Assembly: GCA_037447655.1 (NCBI GenBank) | Contig: JBBHKE010002948.1 | Span: 1 to 37,913, forward strand | Direction of reading: 5' to 3' | Length of the DNA: 37,913 nucleotides | Origin: Zygnema cylindricum | Lineage: Eukaryota; Streptophyta; Zygnematophyceae; Zygnematales; Zygnemataceae | In this document: positions 19,478 to 30,500 of the stretch, piece by piece | How positions within the stretch are numbered: position 1 is the first letter of the stretch | Layout of the letters: every line of letters starts with the position of its first letter | Position numbers and translations under genes: made by a program | The notes under the pieces: model-generated | What the model saw: only the letters and a program-made list of their open reading frames with translations | Told to the model about the DNA's origin: nothing | Database searches by the model: none

Positions 19478-20704
19478 TTATTTATCCTCGGACCCGTCGG
19501 GTTTTTGTCCTTTTCTTCTCGATACTATTCCTACTATCCTTTTTATACCCATTACCACTGAAAAACAAATTATAAGTCCTATATACCCCTTTTTTTCGAC
19601 CCCAACTCCATATTTTTGTAGTCCAAAAGGACCCGGAGGGACATGTCCCATACTCGTCGATGTAAAATGAATTTCCCCTTCACTACCTCCTCCTCCTCCT
19701 CCCCCTCCTCCCCCTCCATTTCTTGAAAATGAGTACATTTTGGATAAAGGGGGAGCAAAGGGGCGAGTGAGAGGGGGAGCGAGAGCGTTTGAGACTGCCA
19801 TAGGATTGGCTAGAGCTTCGGAAAGAGCTTCGGAAATACAAAGTGAAGGACTTTCTGAACCAAACATCATTGAAGGAGGAGGAGGAGGAGGAGGACCTCT
19901 AAATGAGGTATAACCCATATTCGGCGTTCCGGGTCTTAATAGAGGAGGCCCATTTTGGTTTAAGTTCAGGTTTGAATTTGAATTTAGGTTCAGGTTTGGG
20001 TTTGAGTTTGGGTTTAGGTTTGACTTTTTAGTTCCGTTTTTAGTTCCAGTTTTTGGGATTCTCCTATCAGGAATTTTTACGGAAGAAAAGCTATTTTTTT
20101 CATTTTCGGAAGAAGTTTTTCCTCGAAAACTCGACGATCCCTCGTCTCGACGTTTAATTTTTTCCACCTTAAACCCACTTTTCTCATGCCCCAAATCCTT
20201 GATTTCTTTTGTTTCAGAATCTACTCTCATTGGAAAAGAATGAAGCGAATTAGGACCTTCGTTTGTCTTAATCTCCCTACTATCCGAATCTGGTTTTGTC
20301 TTTATCCTCCAAGCCTCAAAATCCAGTGTTGTCGCTTCTTTTTGGTTCCTCTCCTCCCCACTAACAATATCCTCTCTCACTCCCTCTCTCTCTCTCACTC
20401 CTCCCTCTCCCTCTTCCTCGATAACCCTTTTAATTCCTTCTTCTTTTCTGTTTTCTGACCCAATTCCAGGAGCCTTAACCTCAAATCGAACCTGGTTTAT
20501 TTTTGGAGCAGTTTTTCTACTCTGTTCTTTTTCACACGTGTCTACACTAAATTTTGATTCTTTGTAGTTATTTCGCCCCTCTATTTCTTCGCACGTGTCC
20601 TTGAATTGGATATCTGGATGTCCTTCCGTACAGGAATCTCCATCTCCTACGCACATTATCCTTTTTGACAAATTTATCGAACTTCCGAAGCAAAAAAAAA
20701 ACAT
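19478..20704 (-). CDS. Unrecognised 408-residue low-complexity protein
   Basis: The frame is open for 408 codons in AT-rich surroundings, far longer than expected by chance. The N-terminal half is rich in E, K and R (EEEGEGGVREREGVRED). Then come an N/L/P-rich repeat (residues about 230-255, NLNPNSNPNLNLNSNSNL), a proline run (GPPPPPPPSMMFG), a run of 12 glycines and, near the C-terminus, a hydrophobic segment GYIGLIICFSVVMGI followed by basic residues, which could be a tail anchor. I recognise no family. The ATG at 20704 is the first in frame. It could be one exon of a larger gene or a rapidly evolving protein. Confidence 0.5.
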   Translation of the reverse strand: MFFFCFGSSINLSKRIMCVGDGDSCTEGHPDIQFKDTCEEIEGRNNYKESKFSVDTCEKEQSRKTAPKINQVRFEVKAPGIGSENRKEEGIKRVIEEEGEGGVREREGVREDIVSGEERNQKEATTLDFEAWRIKTKPDSDSREIKTNEGPNSLHSFPMRVDSETKEIKDLGHEKSGFKVEKIKRRDEGSSSFRGKTSSENEKNSFSSVKIPDRRIPKTGTKNGTKKSNLNPNSNPNLNLNSNSNLNLNQNGPPLLRPGTPNMGYTSFRGPPPPPPPSMMFGSESPSLCISEALSEALANPMAVSNALAPPLTRPFAPPLSKMYSFSRNGGGGGGGGGGGSEGEIHFTSTSMGHVPPGPFGLQKYGVGVEKKGYIGLIICFSVVMGIKRIVGIVSRRKGQKPDGSEDK

Positions 20705-22617
20705 TAATTCGCCATTAATGTCACTAATCTACATTAATATGAAAAAAAAGAATATAAAAAAAGAATCGGTTCTATGTATAAGTTCTATCGTTTATATTTT
20801 CTTGATACATACATACTCTCGCATTCGGGCATTGTTAAATTGACATCATTTGATCACTCTCTTAAGAGGAAACCTGCACATAAAGTGAAGGAAAACGACA
20901 AAGAATCCGAATCAGATTTTCTATTTTTTTTTTCTTTTTCTGTGAATTTTTTTTGAAAAAAAAATACCATTTGGTTAGATTACAAAATATCTAACAGTCC
21001 CATTTTTGACACAGCTACTAGATCCTTGACTATAAATCCATTTTTTTTTTTTATCTTTGAATTATATCCAACTCACATAAAAAAAAAAAAAAAAATCATT
21101 TAAAAAATAAATAGGGTCATTTTAGACCCACTCATGAATACATTGACTCAAGATTTCAACTTGTGCATTTTTTAGGGTTAGCTAAAAAAATTTTCATAGG
21201 AAAATATTCACTCACAAATTAAAAAAAAAGGAACACCAAAAAGAAAGAAGAATAAAAAAGAGAGACAGAGGTTTAAAAATGGTGGAGGAGTAGCTGGAGA
21301 GAGAGGAAGGAAATGTAAACCAGGAGACTGTTGCTTAATTAAAACACAATAGAGAGGAAACAAAAATGTATTCTAATTAGGTATGGTGGAGAGACATGGA
21401 TGGGAGATAGGGAGAGAGATGAGTGAGAGATAATGGAGAGAAATGAGATGGGTAGCGGGGAGAGAGACAAAAGGGAGAGAGCGACAAAAGGAAGGTGAGC
21501 CCAAACGGGCAACGAACGTCTTCGTTTCGTCCTTAACAGCCGGCGGTTGCAAAAAGTGACGTGACCTACCCTTTTAGGTTCGGATTAGTTTCGGAAGAGG
21601 TCTGCAAAGGTTCGGTTTAGGTTCTTGTCAAAATTTGTCCGGCGCGTTGTACATGTATGCTAAAATCGAAGCGTTGGATATGAAATGCACGGTTAAGATT
21701 ATAGAATAGGTTTACGGGTCGGGGTTCCGACAAAATGAAGTTCAGCAGAAGTTTGGCTTCGGTTTGGTAGGGCTCGGAAGGTTCAGTGAAAACATTGAAT
21801 TTCCTGTTGTGTGATTGGCGGTATGGCATTCGTAGAACGGATTTAGGGCAGAATTTGATTTTTTTCTGAAATTTGTTTGCTCAAAAGTTTCTGCTTCCTC
21901 TGAACCCTTAACGGTGAACCTCCGTTAGCTAAAAGTTTATTTTGCTGGAATTTGTAGTCTTTCGGACCATGTCAAACTTTTTTTTTTCGAGTTTTGTGAG
22001 AATCGTCTGTACGGTGAATTTATCAAAATTCATCAAGGGTCCTATCGTGAACACTGGCCGTTCGATTATTTATTTATTTCTGTTTTTAGGGTTTTTTTTA
22101 TTCTTCCCGTAGATGGCCACCGCCCTCAACCGTCCTCAATGATGACGCGAAAACCTGTCACGATGCGCAGCCAAGGATATGTTTACACGTCGGATGAGAC
22201 ATGTAGGTTTTGGTGAAAACTACCAAAATCCATTAAAAAGTCTCTGCCGTAAAATATTTTGTCACCTTCTTTGCGCTTTCCTTTGTCCTTAGTGGTTTAC
22301 CGTGCTTTTTTTTTCTTGTTTTTAGGTTGTTTGAATTTTTTCGCTCGTATAATGAGATAGTACGCTTGTATAGATCGTACATTCAGATTGTAGGCTTGAC
22401 GAATCGTTGACAATTTGCAACAACTGAAAACCAGCCCTACAACTGAAAGCCAGCCTATATGTACGATCCTAAAACAGCCACGTGTACGAGGGTACTGTAC
22501 TGAACCTAAGCCCAGTATTTAGGTACTGGTTCGGTACTGTACTGCAGTGTAATAGTGTTGTATACCGGTCAATTTCCTACCGCGATATTTCCGAAAAGGA
22601 TGTTGTTGGTTAGCGAG

Positions 22618-22619
<2 letters not shown>
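20705..22619. other. Intergenic stretch without recognisable gene
   Basis: AT-rich to 21240, with long A and T runs. A GA-rich part follows at 21235-21490 (many GGGAGAGAGA variants). From 21500 to 22600 base composition is more balanced, with no open frame above 70 codons. Near 22490-22560 GGTACTGTACTG is repeated twice. Confidence 0.6.

Positions 22620-22654
<35 letters not shown>
22620..22654 (+). repeat. 35-base G homopolymer
   Basis: Thirty-five consecutive G on the plus strand with no interruption. It may be real, since G runs can form quadruplexes, or an assembly or base-calling artefact like the shorter G run beside the gap at 12687. Confidence 0.95.
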
Positions 22655-22656
<2 letters not shown>

Positions 22657-22752
22657 AAGGGGCCGCAATGCCGCGTGTGATCGACAGATTATTATTGCCG
22701 ATTTTTACATGTTTATCTACATAGTATTGCTATACATTAGGACGATATACTA

Positions 22753-23256
22753 CACCGCGAATCGTAATTAGAGTAATGAAAAAATTAGAGTACAAAAACT
22801 AAAAAAAAAAATTAGAGTAACGAACGCTAATTTGTGTGATAGAGCTGTTTCAACTATGAAGTTTACTCTAATTTATTTAAGTACTCTGATTTGGCACGTT
22901 AATATCCTCTAATGTAAATAAGGTATTTGTACAGAATTTGGCAACACGTACAGTTTATCGTCACTATGACGTTTGCACTACGCGGTTTGTTAAAATGCAG
23001 TTACATGATAACGGCCTGTATTAAATCATTATTTGTACTTTTTTACTTAATAAAGTACAATTTTGCACGGTCAGAGGGTCCGTCCATACTCCACACTATT
23101 CAAAATGAACTTATATTAGAATTAAAAACGCTAATTAAACTTTACCTTAAATAGAATAATGAAAAAAATTAGAATCATTTACTCTATTTCATGTGATAGA
23201 GTCGAAATTTCGAGCGACCGAATTAGAGTAATTTACTCTAATTACGATTCGCGGTG
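22753..23256. mobile_element. MITE 1 (long type), TA-flanked
   Basis: The 504-base element starts CACCGCGAATCGTAATTAG and ends with its inverted repeat CTAATTACGATTCGCGGTG. It is flanked by TA on both sides (22751-22752 and 23257-23258), the target duplication of Tc1/mariner-type elements. The inner parts repeat AATTAGAGTAA in both directions. It has no transposase frame, so it must have depended on another copy. Confidence 0.88.
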
Positions 23257-23285
23257 TACAATACATAATACTATATTGTACTATA

Positions 23286-23501
23286 CACCGAGAATCGCTA
23301 TTAGTGTTAATGTTTTTTTCGTCTCTTAAAACATCTTTTCTCCGTACACACATGTCAGATTGTAGATAAGACGGTTGCGATTGAAAGGTAAGATTTCCAG
23401 GTTCCGATTGGCGGTCTCAAACTGAAAATCAGACAATTGTGTACGGATAAAAAATGTTTTAAGCGTAAAAAAAAACATTAACACTAATAGCGATAACGGT
23501 G
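23286..23501. mobile_element. MITE 2 (short type), TA-flanked
   Basis: The 216-base element starts CACCGAGAATCGCTATTAGTG and ends CACTAATAGCGATAACGGTG, flanked by TA (23284-23285 and 23502-23503). The inverted repeat continues inwards (AACATTTT-type arms with TTAAAACA and TGTTTTAA), so the whole element is nearly a long palindrome. It lies 29 bases from MITE 1. Confidence 0.85.
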
Positions 23502-23509
23502 TACTGTTT

Positions 23510-24880
23510 TGTAGTACAGGGCATGACATAGTATCTCATGTCACGTATAACAATCCGATCCGTACTTTACAAAACTAAAGTAGGGAACTCCAGTCTTAGC
23601 ACGGACGTGGAATAAAGTCGCACTCCATAGGACCAAAAATAAAATAAGTACATGAACTTTTTAATCCCTTCCAAACCTAAAACCTTAGCAAAACAATTTC
23701 TCACTTTTGGATCAGCAGATCAACAAACTGTAGCCGTAAACTTTAACATAAATTTTTAGAATTCAAGTCAGGGTGAACCTCCATCAGGCGCCGACAGTAA
23801 TAGTACGAATACGTTTACTAGCAGTAATATTTCGTTCACTTCTCCATCAAGTCGTGTCAGCAAGGAATCTATCGCGTATGTGCTTTCTTTCGATTGGATG
23901 CATGTAGGTTCATGTTCTGACAGCGAGCATGTCAAGTATTCCAAACATGTCAAATATTCCAAAAGCACAATATTTGAATTAATTTTCGTACATCCAGCTG
24001 CAAAATTAAATTAACTGGATGTACAATTTGTACGTTCGTGTGTTGTCCTTTTTATCGTTGTTTTTTCGTTCTTGTTTCGTCGTGGCGCCGCAAATTCCGG
24101 ATGTCAACGGATGGTGGAGGAGGCGTCACATCACATTCTTCGACAAAGATTTTTTCGTGGTTTTCCTTATGATTTGATTCCCGCCTGTCCGAAGGCGTGT
24201 GGCATATGTTCGAAGGCGCGTGGCGTATGCCACATGTAGGGTTTATATTATGGATCGCACGTGACCATTCCACGCGTTAAAAAGTTACACGTCCAGTTTT
24301 TAGCTAGTCTCCTCCTGAGGACAGCTGAGGAGAGTCGCCAGACACTGGACAAAAGGAGCGTTTGCTTCGAAAACACATAATCGGACGGTCGACGTTGTCG
24401 CCCAAAAGTTTGGAGAATCTTGACGAATCTCCAGAATCATCTTTTATATAAAAAAAAAAAACAGTACGGTCATGTTCGAAATGAGCTGGACCTGTACGAG
24501 AATGACATTTTTCCAGTAATAAACCTCACTTTTTGCCTGATGGAGGTTCAACCTCATTCAACGCGTTACTTTTCATTTGTTTATTGGTCTAATCTCGCTC
24601 ACCTAATATAACTACATTTAAAATAACCTCGCGAGGTGATTTTAAATATAGTTTGAAGATGAGTTGAAAGGGTGTGAAAGTGGGTCGAAACGCGCTAAAC
24701 GACAAACTGCATCGCGCTAGACGACAAACTGGAGTACACGTAAATTTTGAAGGTTACGCAACTTGTACGGTGGAAATTTCAATTTTTTGGTACGACTGCA
24801 TAAATTTTCGTTTTTCTACAAGTTATAGAGGAAAATGACACAAAATGACTGTAACTTTAGCACATGGGAAAGTTCCTTTA
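23510..24880. other. Spacer between MITEs, no recognisable gene
   Basis: Two short features stand out. At 24190-24235 a 21-base unit CGAAGGCGTGTGGCATATGTT is followed by a variant copy. At 24614-24650 ATTTAAAAT-ACCTCGCGAGGT-ATTTTAAAT forms a near-perfect palindrome. Open frames here are below 75 codons. Confidence 0.6.
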
Positions 24881-25023
24881 GTAAAATAACAATTAGTGTG
24901 ATTAACGCTAATTGGGAATTTGGGGATTTTCAAGGAAATCAGTCACTCTAACTTGTTTTTGAGGGTTTTTTCTATAGTTCAAAAGTAGGCGTTTCTATTG
25001 TAGGCCTTTTGTAGGCGCCTTTA

Positions 25024-25164
25024 TTGTAAGTTGTGTTATGGGCTTTTCATGTGATCTTCTTAGATTGCTACTTTGATCAGCGACCGTCGATCGTCCAAAC
25101 CTGACGATAGTCCTATCGTAAGTTGTGTTAAGGGTTTTCATGTGATCTTCTTAGATCGCTACAC
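25024..25164 (+). repeat. Direct duplication inside MITE 5
   Basis: ATTGTAAGTTGTGTTATGGG to CTTCTTAGATTGCTAC at 25024-25071 is repeated with a few changes at 25116-25162. After the first copy the sequence runs on as CTTTGATCAGCGACCG. After the second copy MITE 3 intervenes and CTTTGATCAACGATCG resumes only at 25372. Confidence 0.88.
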
Positions 25165-25369
25165 CGTGAATCGCTATTAGCGTTTAGAAATAAATAGCGT
25201 TATGAAACAAATAGCGTTATTAACGCTATTTGAGAATTTGGGGGTTTTGGCGGAAATCATCTACTCTAATTTGTTTTTTAAAGGGTTTTTATTTATACTA
25301 TTTGAGAATTTGGGTAAAAAAACGGGGTACCGCAATTAGAGTCATTGACTCTAATAGCGATTCACGGTG
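25162..25369. mobile_element. MITE 3 nested in MITE 5, TA-flanked, with empty site
   Basis: The 208-base element starts CACCGTGAATCGCTATTAG and ends CTAATAGCGATTCACGGTG, flanked by TA at 25160-25161 and 25370-25371. The unoccupied copy of the target is at 25069-25071 (GCTACTTTGATCA), so the insertion added the element plus one TA. Confidence 0.92.
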
Positions 25370-25750
25370 TACTTTGATCAACGATCGTCCGATAGTCCAG
25401 ATCTGACGGTTTGAATAAAAAAGACATCAAAACTCACAGAAAAACAATTTTTTGTCCGAATGCTTTTCAAAATTTAGACATGACGTTTAATTCTCTATCG
25501 ATCGATGTGCAACTCAACCCTGTTACTATTTTTTTTTTATTTTGCGACCAATACAATATGGGTCTTAAGGTCATATTGTATGTTTTGCGTACAATAGGCA
25601 TATTGTATGGGCCTACTTTCACCTACTTTTGAACTATGGTTTTTTCAATCACTCTATTTAAGAATTTGGATAAAAATTTAGGGGCGCCGAATTAGTGTGA
25701 TTAACACCAATAGCGATTCGCGGTGTAATAGCAATACATGGTGTACTGTA

Positions 25751-26366
25751 CACCGGGAATCGTAATTAGAGTAATTAAAAAATTAGAGTAAAAAAGCAAA
25801 AAAAAACAATTAGAGTAATGAACTCTAATTTACGTGATAGAACTTTTTCACAGTCGAAGTTTACTCTAATTTATTTAAGTAATCTATATTGGGTTATGTC
25901 GGCAATAATTATCCGCGCTGAAATTATAAACACTAAATTACGTGGATGTACAAAATCTGTCAGTTGGTATAGTTTTGACGTTATTATGACGCTAGTATTA
26001 TTTGTCGCGCTGAATGTCAGTTAATGTTCACACTGACGACGATGCTGTCGACGGACGAGAGTTATGCGAACGGCATTTTTTCGATGTGATTGATTTTTCG
26101 TTTAGTCCGATTTCACGTGCGAGCGCGATTGTATTAAATCATTATTTGTACCTTTTTACTTAAAAAAGTACAGTTTTGCACGGTCGAGCTTCGTCCGTAC
26201 TCCACACTATTTAAAACGAACCTATATTACAATTCTGTTACGCTAATTAAACTTACCTAAATTAGAATAATGAAAAAATTAGAATCGTTTACTCTATTTG
26301 ATGTCATAGAGTCGAAATTTCGAGCGACCGAATTAGAGTAATTTACTCTAATTACGATTCGCGGTG
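25751..26366. mobile_element. MITE 4 (long type), TA-flanked
   Basis: The 616-base element starts CACCGGGAATCGTAATTAGAG and ends CTAATTACGATTCGCGGTG with TA on both sides (25749-25750 and 26367-26368). It shares both ends and most of the interior with MITE 1 but is 112 bases longer; the extra part is around 25890-26130. It starts 24 bases after the TA of MITE 5. Confidence 0.88.
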
Positions 26367-26442
26367 TACCGAACCGTATTTCGATTTCCGGATTTCGTGA
26401 GACCCCCCATACGAAATGCAGAAATGTTCGCACGTCTAATGA

Positions 26443-26666
26443 CCCTGAATCGCTTTTGCGTCAATGCTTCTTTGGCCTCTTAACGGACTTTCTCCATGCA
26501 CAAATTTCCGACTGCAGTTTGTAGACCGTATCAGAAGGTCCCTTACTTTTCCATCGCAACCGTCGGATAAAAAAATCGACAAGTGTAAGAAAGAAAAAAA
26601 GTTTGCATATGTTTTAAGCGGCCACAAAAACATTAGCGCTTTACCATAGTAGCCATCCACGGTGTA
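26443..26666. mobile_element. Degenerate short MITE (type of MITE 2)
   Basis: The right end reads GCCATCCACGGTG followed by TA, and the body has CTTCTTTGGCCTCTTAACGGAC on one side and GTTTTAAGCGGCCACAAAAAC on the other, comparable to the arms of MITE 2. The left end is CCTGAATCGCTTTTGCG, so the CACCG tip is damaged. Confidence 0.5.
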
Positions 26667-26669
26667 CTT

Positions 26670-27369
26670 TTCGAGCATCATGTCAAATTTCAAATTTGAA
26701 ATCTCACTAAGTTAAAACTTGGCGCAGTTTGACATTCTTGGAGATTGCCAATCATGCTGTTGGCCGAAAACGTGCGGTCCTCAAATGCTGCCTAGAGAAA
26801 CATTGCATGAAAAGTACAGTACTGTAATCCAATGACAATCTGTTTGTGAAAACATTTCAATGTACGGAAATTCTCCAGCCAATGGAAGAAATGAAATTCT
26901 CATGAGCTACAGTATTGGTAATTTGCAGTATTGGTAATTTGATGAAGTTTGTAAAGTTCTCGAAACTTAACAATTTTTTGAGCTTGCAAGGATGTACGGA
27001 CAATGTTGCTATGAGAACGATGGTATGTTAGTGAACAAAGGAAAAGGATTCCAGCAATCATTTTGAGGTAAACAGGAAAGTACAAACGAAAGTACATTTT
27101 ACAAATACACGATCGAATTTCACGAAGAGCCAATCCGAGCCTATAGCAACTACGAAGGCCAGAAATATATTTATAAATTCGTTCATTCATTCATTTTTTT
27201 TTTTTTGTATCTTCTTTGGAGAAACCAATTTTGAAGCAGTTTTGTTTGGCAGCAACTGCGGATTTCTTCCTTTGGAATCAACATCAAAATCTTGTTAAAA
27301 AGAGCTTGCGAGGCGGAAGGAGAGGGTGAAGGAGGGAGAGGAGAGGGATAGGGAGAGGAAGCCACAGCA
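26670..27369. other. Upstream region of the helicase gene
   Basis: No gene is recognisable. A T run (27193-27208) and a GA-rich segment (27305-27360) precede the start codon at 27370; the latter would be 5' untranslated leader. An in-frame TAG at 27352-27354 lies upstream of the chosen ATG. Confidence 0.5.
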
Positions 27370-27514
27370 ATGGGAGGCTGGCCAAGATGGTCAAAAAATC
27401 CTGCAGGGCGAGGTGAGAGTAGCCATGGAATCTTCTCAGAAGGAAGCCAGAGTGGAAGGGAGAGGCAACATCATCATGGCCGTGGACACAATGGCAGCCA
27501 AACAAGACCTCAAG
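27370..27514 (+). CDS. Helicase exon 1
   Basis: ATG at 27370 begins MGGWPRWSKNPAGRGESSHG. The frame was chosen because it alone joins exon 2 in phase. It is R/G/H-rich (QHHHGRGHNGS). The donor is AAG-GTTAGT, leaving one base (G). A longer open frame in another register exists but does not join exon 2. Confidence 0.65.
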
Positions 27515-30500
27515 GTTAGTCACAGTTACTTATTCTCATCTTTTTGATGCTCTGGTTTATAGTTTCAAGGCAATATTTGGAGTAGTTGATCCGAAACTCT
27601 TAGCAAATTTATTGATGATGAAATTTTGCAACAGTTAAGAGTTATTTGGACATGCGATCATGTTAATTTTTGCATTTTCTATGCAAATTATCGAACTTTT
27701 TGTATGCTCCAGTCTCATTATGGTGACCAAGATTCCAGGATTGTCTACATTTATTTTTGAAAAATAAAATATTGAATTGTGCTGTTCAGTCTCTTATACT
27801 CTCCCTCCCCCTCTCCTCTCCCTCTCCCTCTCCTCTCCAGCGAATAATCACGGTACAAGAGGACGGAATGAAGGAGGAAGTAGACAAGTCGGGCCACAGG
27901 GATCTACAAATGGACCCAACATTCGGATATATTTGCAATCGAATAATCCTTTTCCGAATCAATATCAGATGCGACAGTTCATTTTTGCTATGTATAGCTG
28001 CCAAATGTCAGGTGCTTAACTCTATTGCTTAATACCCCTCTTTTCGTCTGACTATTTCTGTTTTACTCTTTAAAGCTTTAGTCATGTCTTTTGGCACATA
28101 TCCTGGTCTTTCCCCACCCACTCTCTCTCTCTCTCTCCCTCTCTCCTTTTTCCTCTCTCTCCGTCTCTCTCCCTCTCTCCCTTCTCCCTCTCTCCCTCTC
28201 TTCCTCCCTTCCCCCCTCTCTCCCTCTCTTTCCCTCTCCCTCCCACTCCCCCTCTCTCCCCCTTTCTCCCTCCCTCTCCTCTGCTGGGAAGATGGTAGGG
28301 AAGAGATGAAGCGTTTTTCACTATTAGCTGTAATTATGGAAGGCGTTTGTCCAAATCAAGTATATTTTAGAATCTAGCCGAAATTATGTCCATGTCCGTC
28401 CAAATGTAAATCTGGCACGGTTTGGAAATCAAATCAAATTCGAATTTGGAATGAAAATAGGATCTGAAAGCTGATTGAACTTCAAATTCAATTCAAATTT
28501 TTCACCACTTCCAATCCTCATCCTTTGAAATTCCAATTCCAATCCCAATTCCAATCCCAATTTATACTGAATGTAATTAGAATCCCATTTCATACTGAAT
28601 GTAATTAGAATCCCAATTCAACTGAATGTAATTAGAATCCCAATTCATACTGAATGTAATTAGAATCCCAATTCATACTGAATGTAATTAGAATCCCAAT
28701 TCATACTGAATGTAATTAGAATCCCAATTCATACTGAATGTAATTGGAATCCCAAGGTATCCAAGTATGTATCAGCATTGGGATTCCCCTTCAACATCTA
28801 AAATCGCCGGTCATACTTAAGTTTAGTATAGTATTTTATTTTTGTGTGTTTTCATAACGTAGTTTGTTGTCATAGTTCTCGACTCTGCAAGGGCTTTTTG
28901 TTTGGGTTGAGGAATCCTTCTTTTTTTAAAAATATCGTTTTTTAAATCAAACATCATTTTTGAAATGTAATTTGTTACTCTTTATACCAAGTCAGAGATA
29001 CATTAAGAAGATTTTAGAAAATTATCATCCACGCAATGAGAGAATCATCAAAAGGCAACCCGAAGGCCACGTAATTATTGTACTTAAGGGATGAAAGTTG
29101 TCATTATCCTGTCATTCCCAGGTTGTGAAGTACCGATTTAGGAGGCGAAAGCCATTTGACATCCTTACAACACATGCTTTCTTTGGATAATGGGATTAAA
29201 TCACAATGATACCAGGGTGTTATCCGGCTGTCCATTTTTTGGGAAAATCTAATCGAATGACTAATGTGGTGGTGGTGGTTGTGTTTTTTTTTTTTTGGTG
29301 GTGGTGGTGGTGGTTTTTTCTTTTAAGTGGTAGTCCATGCTTATGTATAATGTGTGAATTATAGGTGTGGTATCAATGTCTTCTTGTAGGATTACCTGTA
29401 GGTCGAGAGAGGTTCTATTATTAAGCAAAAGATAACGAAATGGAACAATAAGGGATCTAGGTGATTGCGATTTGCGGAATGAATTGTTTATAAAGGAATT
29501 TGGTTGCTAAAGGTGTTGCAATATGAAATGGTTGTGATTTTTAATGAGGAAGTTTTATCTTTCTATTCTTTGCAAGTTCTCTGCTATTCGGCAAGTAAAG
29601 TCATTCATACTTTTATATATCTTGGGCCAAAAGAAAGTTTTCCAATGTCTGCGCTATTATGATACTTTATTAATGGTGTTTTATTTTTTTTTCTTCGAGG
29701 CAGAACTGACGCTCCTATTGGGAGATGAAACCCAATATGGTCGACAACGGATTGAGTCCATTTGTCAAGAAGCAGTGAAATCTGGAGCAAATGAATCAGT
29801 TCAAGCGGGAACTAAAGCGAAAATTGTCTCGTTTCAAGCGGTTATCGTACCACTTTTAGCGTTTATAACTCAGGTGAGTTGGAAGCTGACAGTTAGATAC
29901 ATGATGGACCAAGCTAACGCAATATTTTTTTTATTGTAGTTGTCCATCGAGATTTTGGTCATCTACCTGAGTGTAATTGTGCTACTGTTTGCTTTTTTTT
30001 AATACTTTTCTATTTTACGTTCTGGCGTCTTTGTCTGGTAATAGAACTGCCATTTTTTTTGCTCACTTTTGGTGTAAGAATGGAAAGAAAAGTTCAATGC
30101 TCACAGAAAATGCTTGAATTGTTGTTTCCTTGAACTTACCTTCAATTGTAAATTCAATTATTTGGTTGTTGTTTCTCTACTGTTGATGTGATTTTTGACA
30201 CGACCTTTAATGTTGAATTCCAGCCTCTTTTCTGCAACAATCCCATTTCAACAGCTGTCAACGCCGTATTGGCCACTGTCCATAATACTTCGGGATTTGA
30301 TACCTACTTGATAGCTTGCCTCAAGATTTTGACAGATGGCAAACCTTTAGAGGACGTCAAGCTCTATGACGACATATTTGGGGCAGATAGCCGTACAAGA
30401 ACACGAGGAGAAGCAGGGTCAAATGAACCAGGCAGCGAAGGGTTTTCTTCTCTCCTTCCCCGTAAATGGATTGACGTTTTTCAACCTGTTATATGTTACT

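Larger units (their letters stand above)
24889..25725. mobile_element. MITE 5, interrupted inverted-repeat element
   Basis: The right end is complete (AATAGCGATTCGCGGTG, then TA at 25726-25727). The left end keeps AATTAGTGTGATTAACGC but has lost the CACCG tip. ATAGTTCAAAAGTAGG at about 24972 pairs with CCTACTTTTGAACTAT at about 25622, so the arms are homologous. The middle carries a tandem duplication and the nested MITE 3. Confidence 0.7.

Noticed and set aside
27326-27547. 73-codon frame MKEGEERDRERK overlapping helicase exon 1
   Set aside because: It is in a different register and cannot join exon 2 in its open frame; the register with ATG 27370 does.
28082-28377. Frames over the CT tract in intron 2, possibly an additional helicase exon
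   Set aside because: Exons 2 and 3 join in phase without it, and the residues are repeats of S, L and P.
28564-28755. CRISPR-like array
   Set aside because: The repeats are head to tail without spacers, in a eukaryotic intron.
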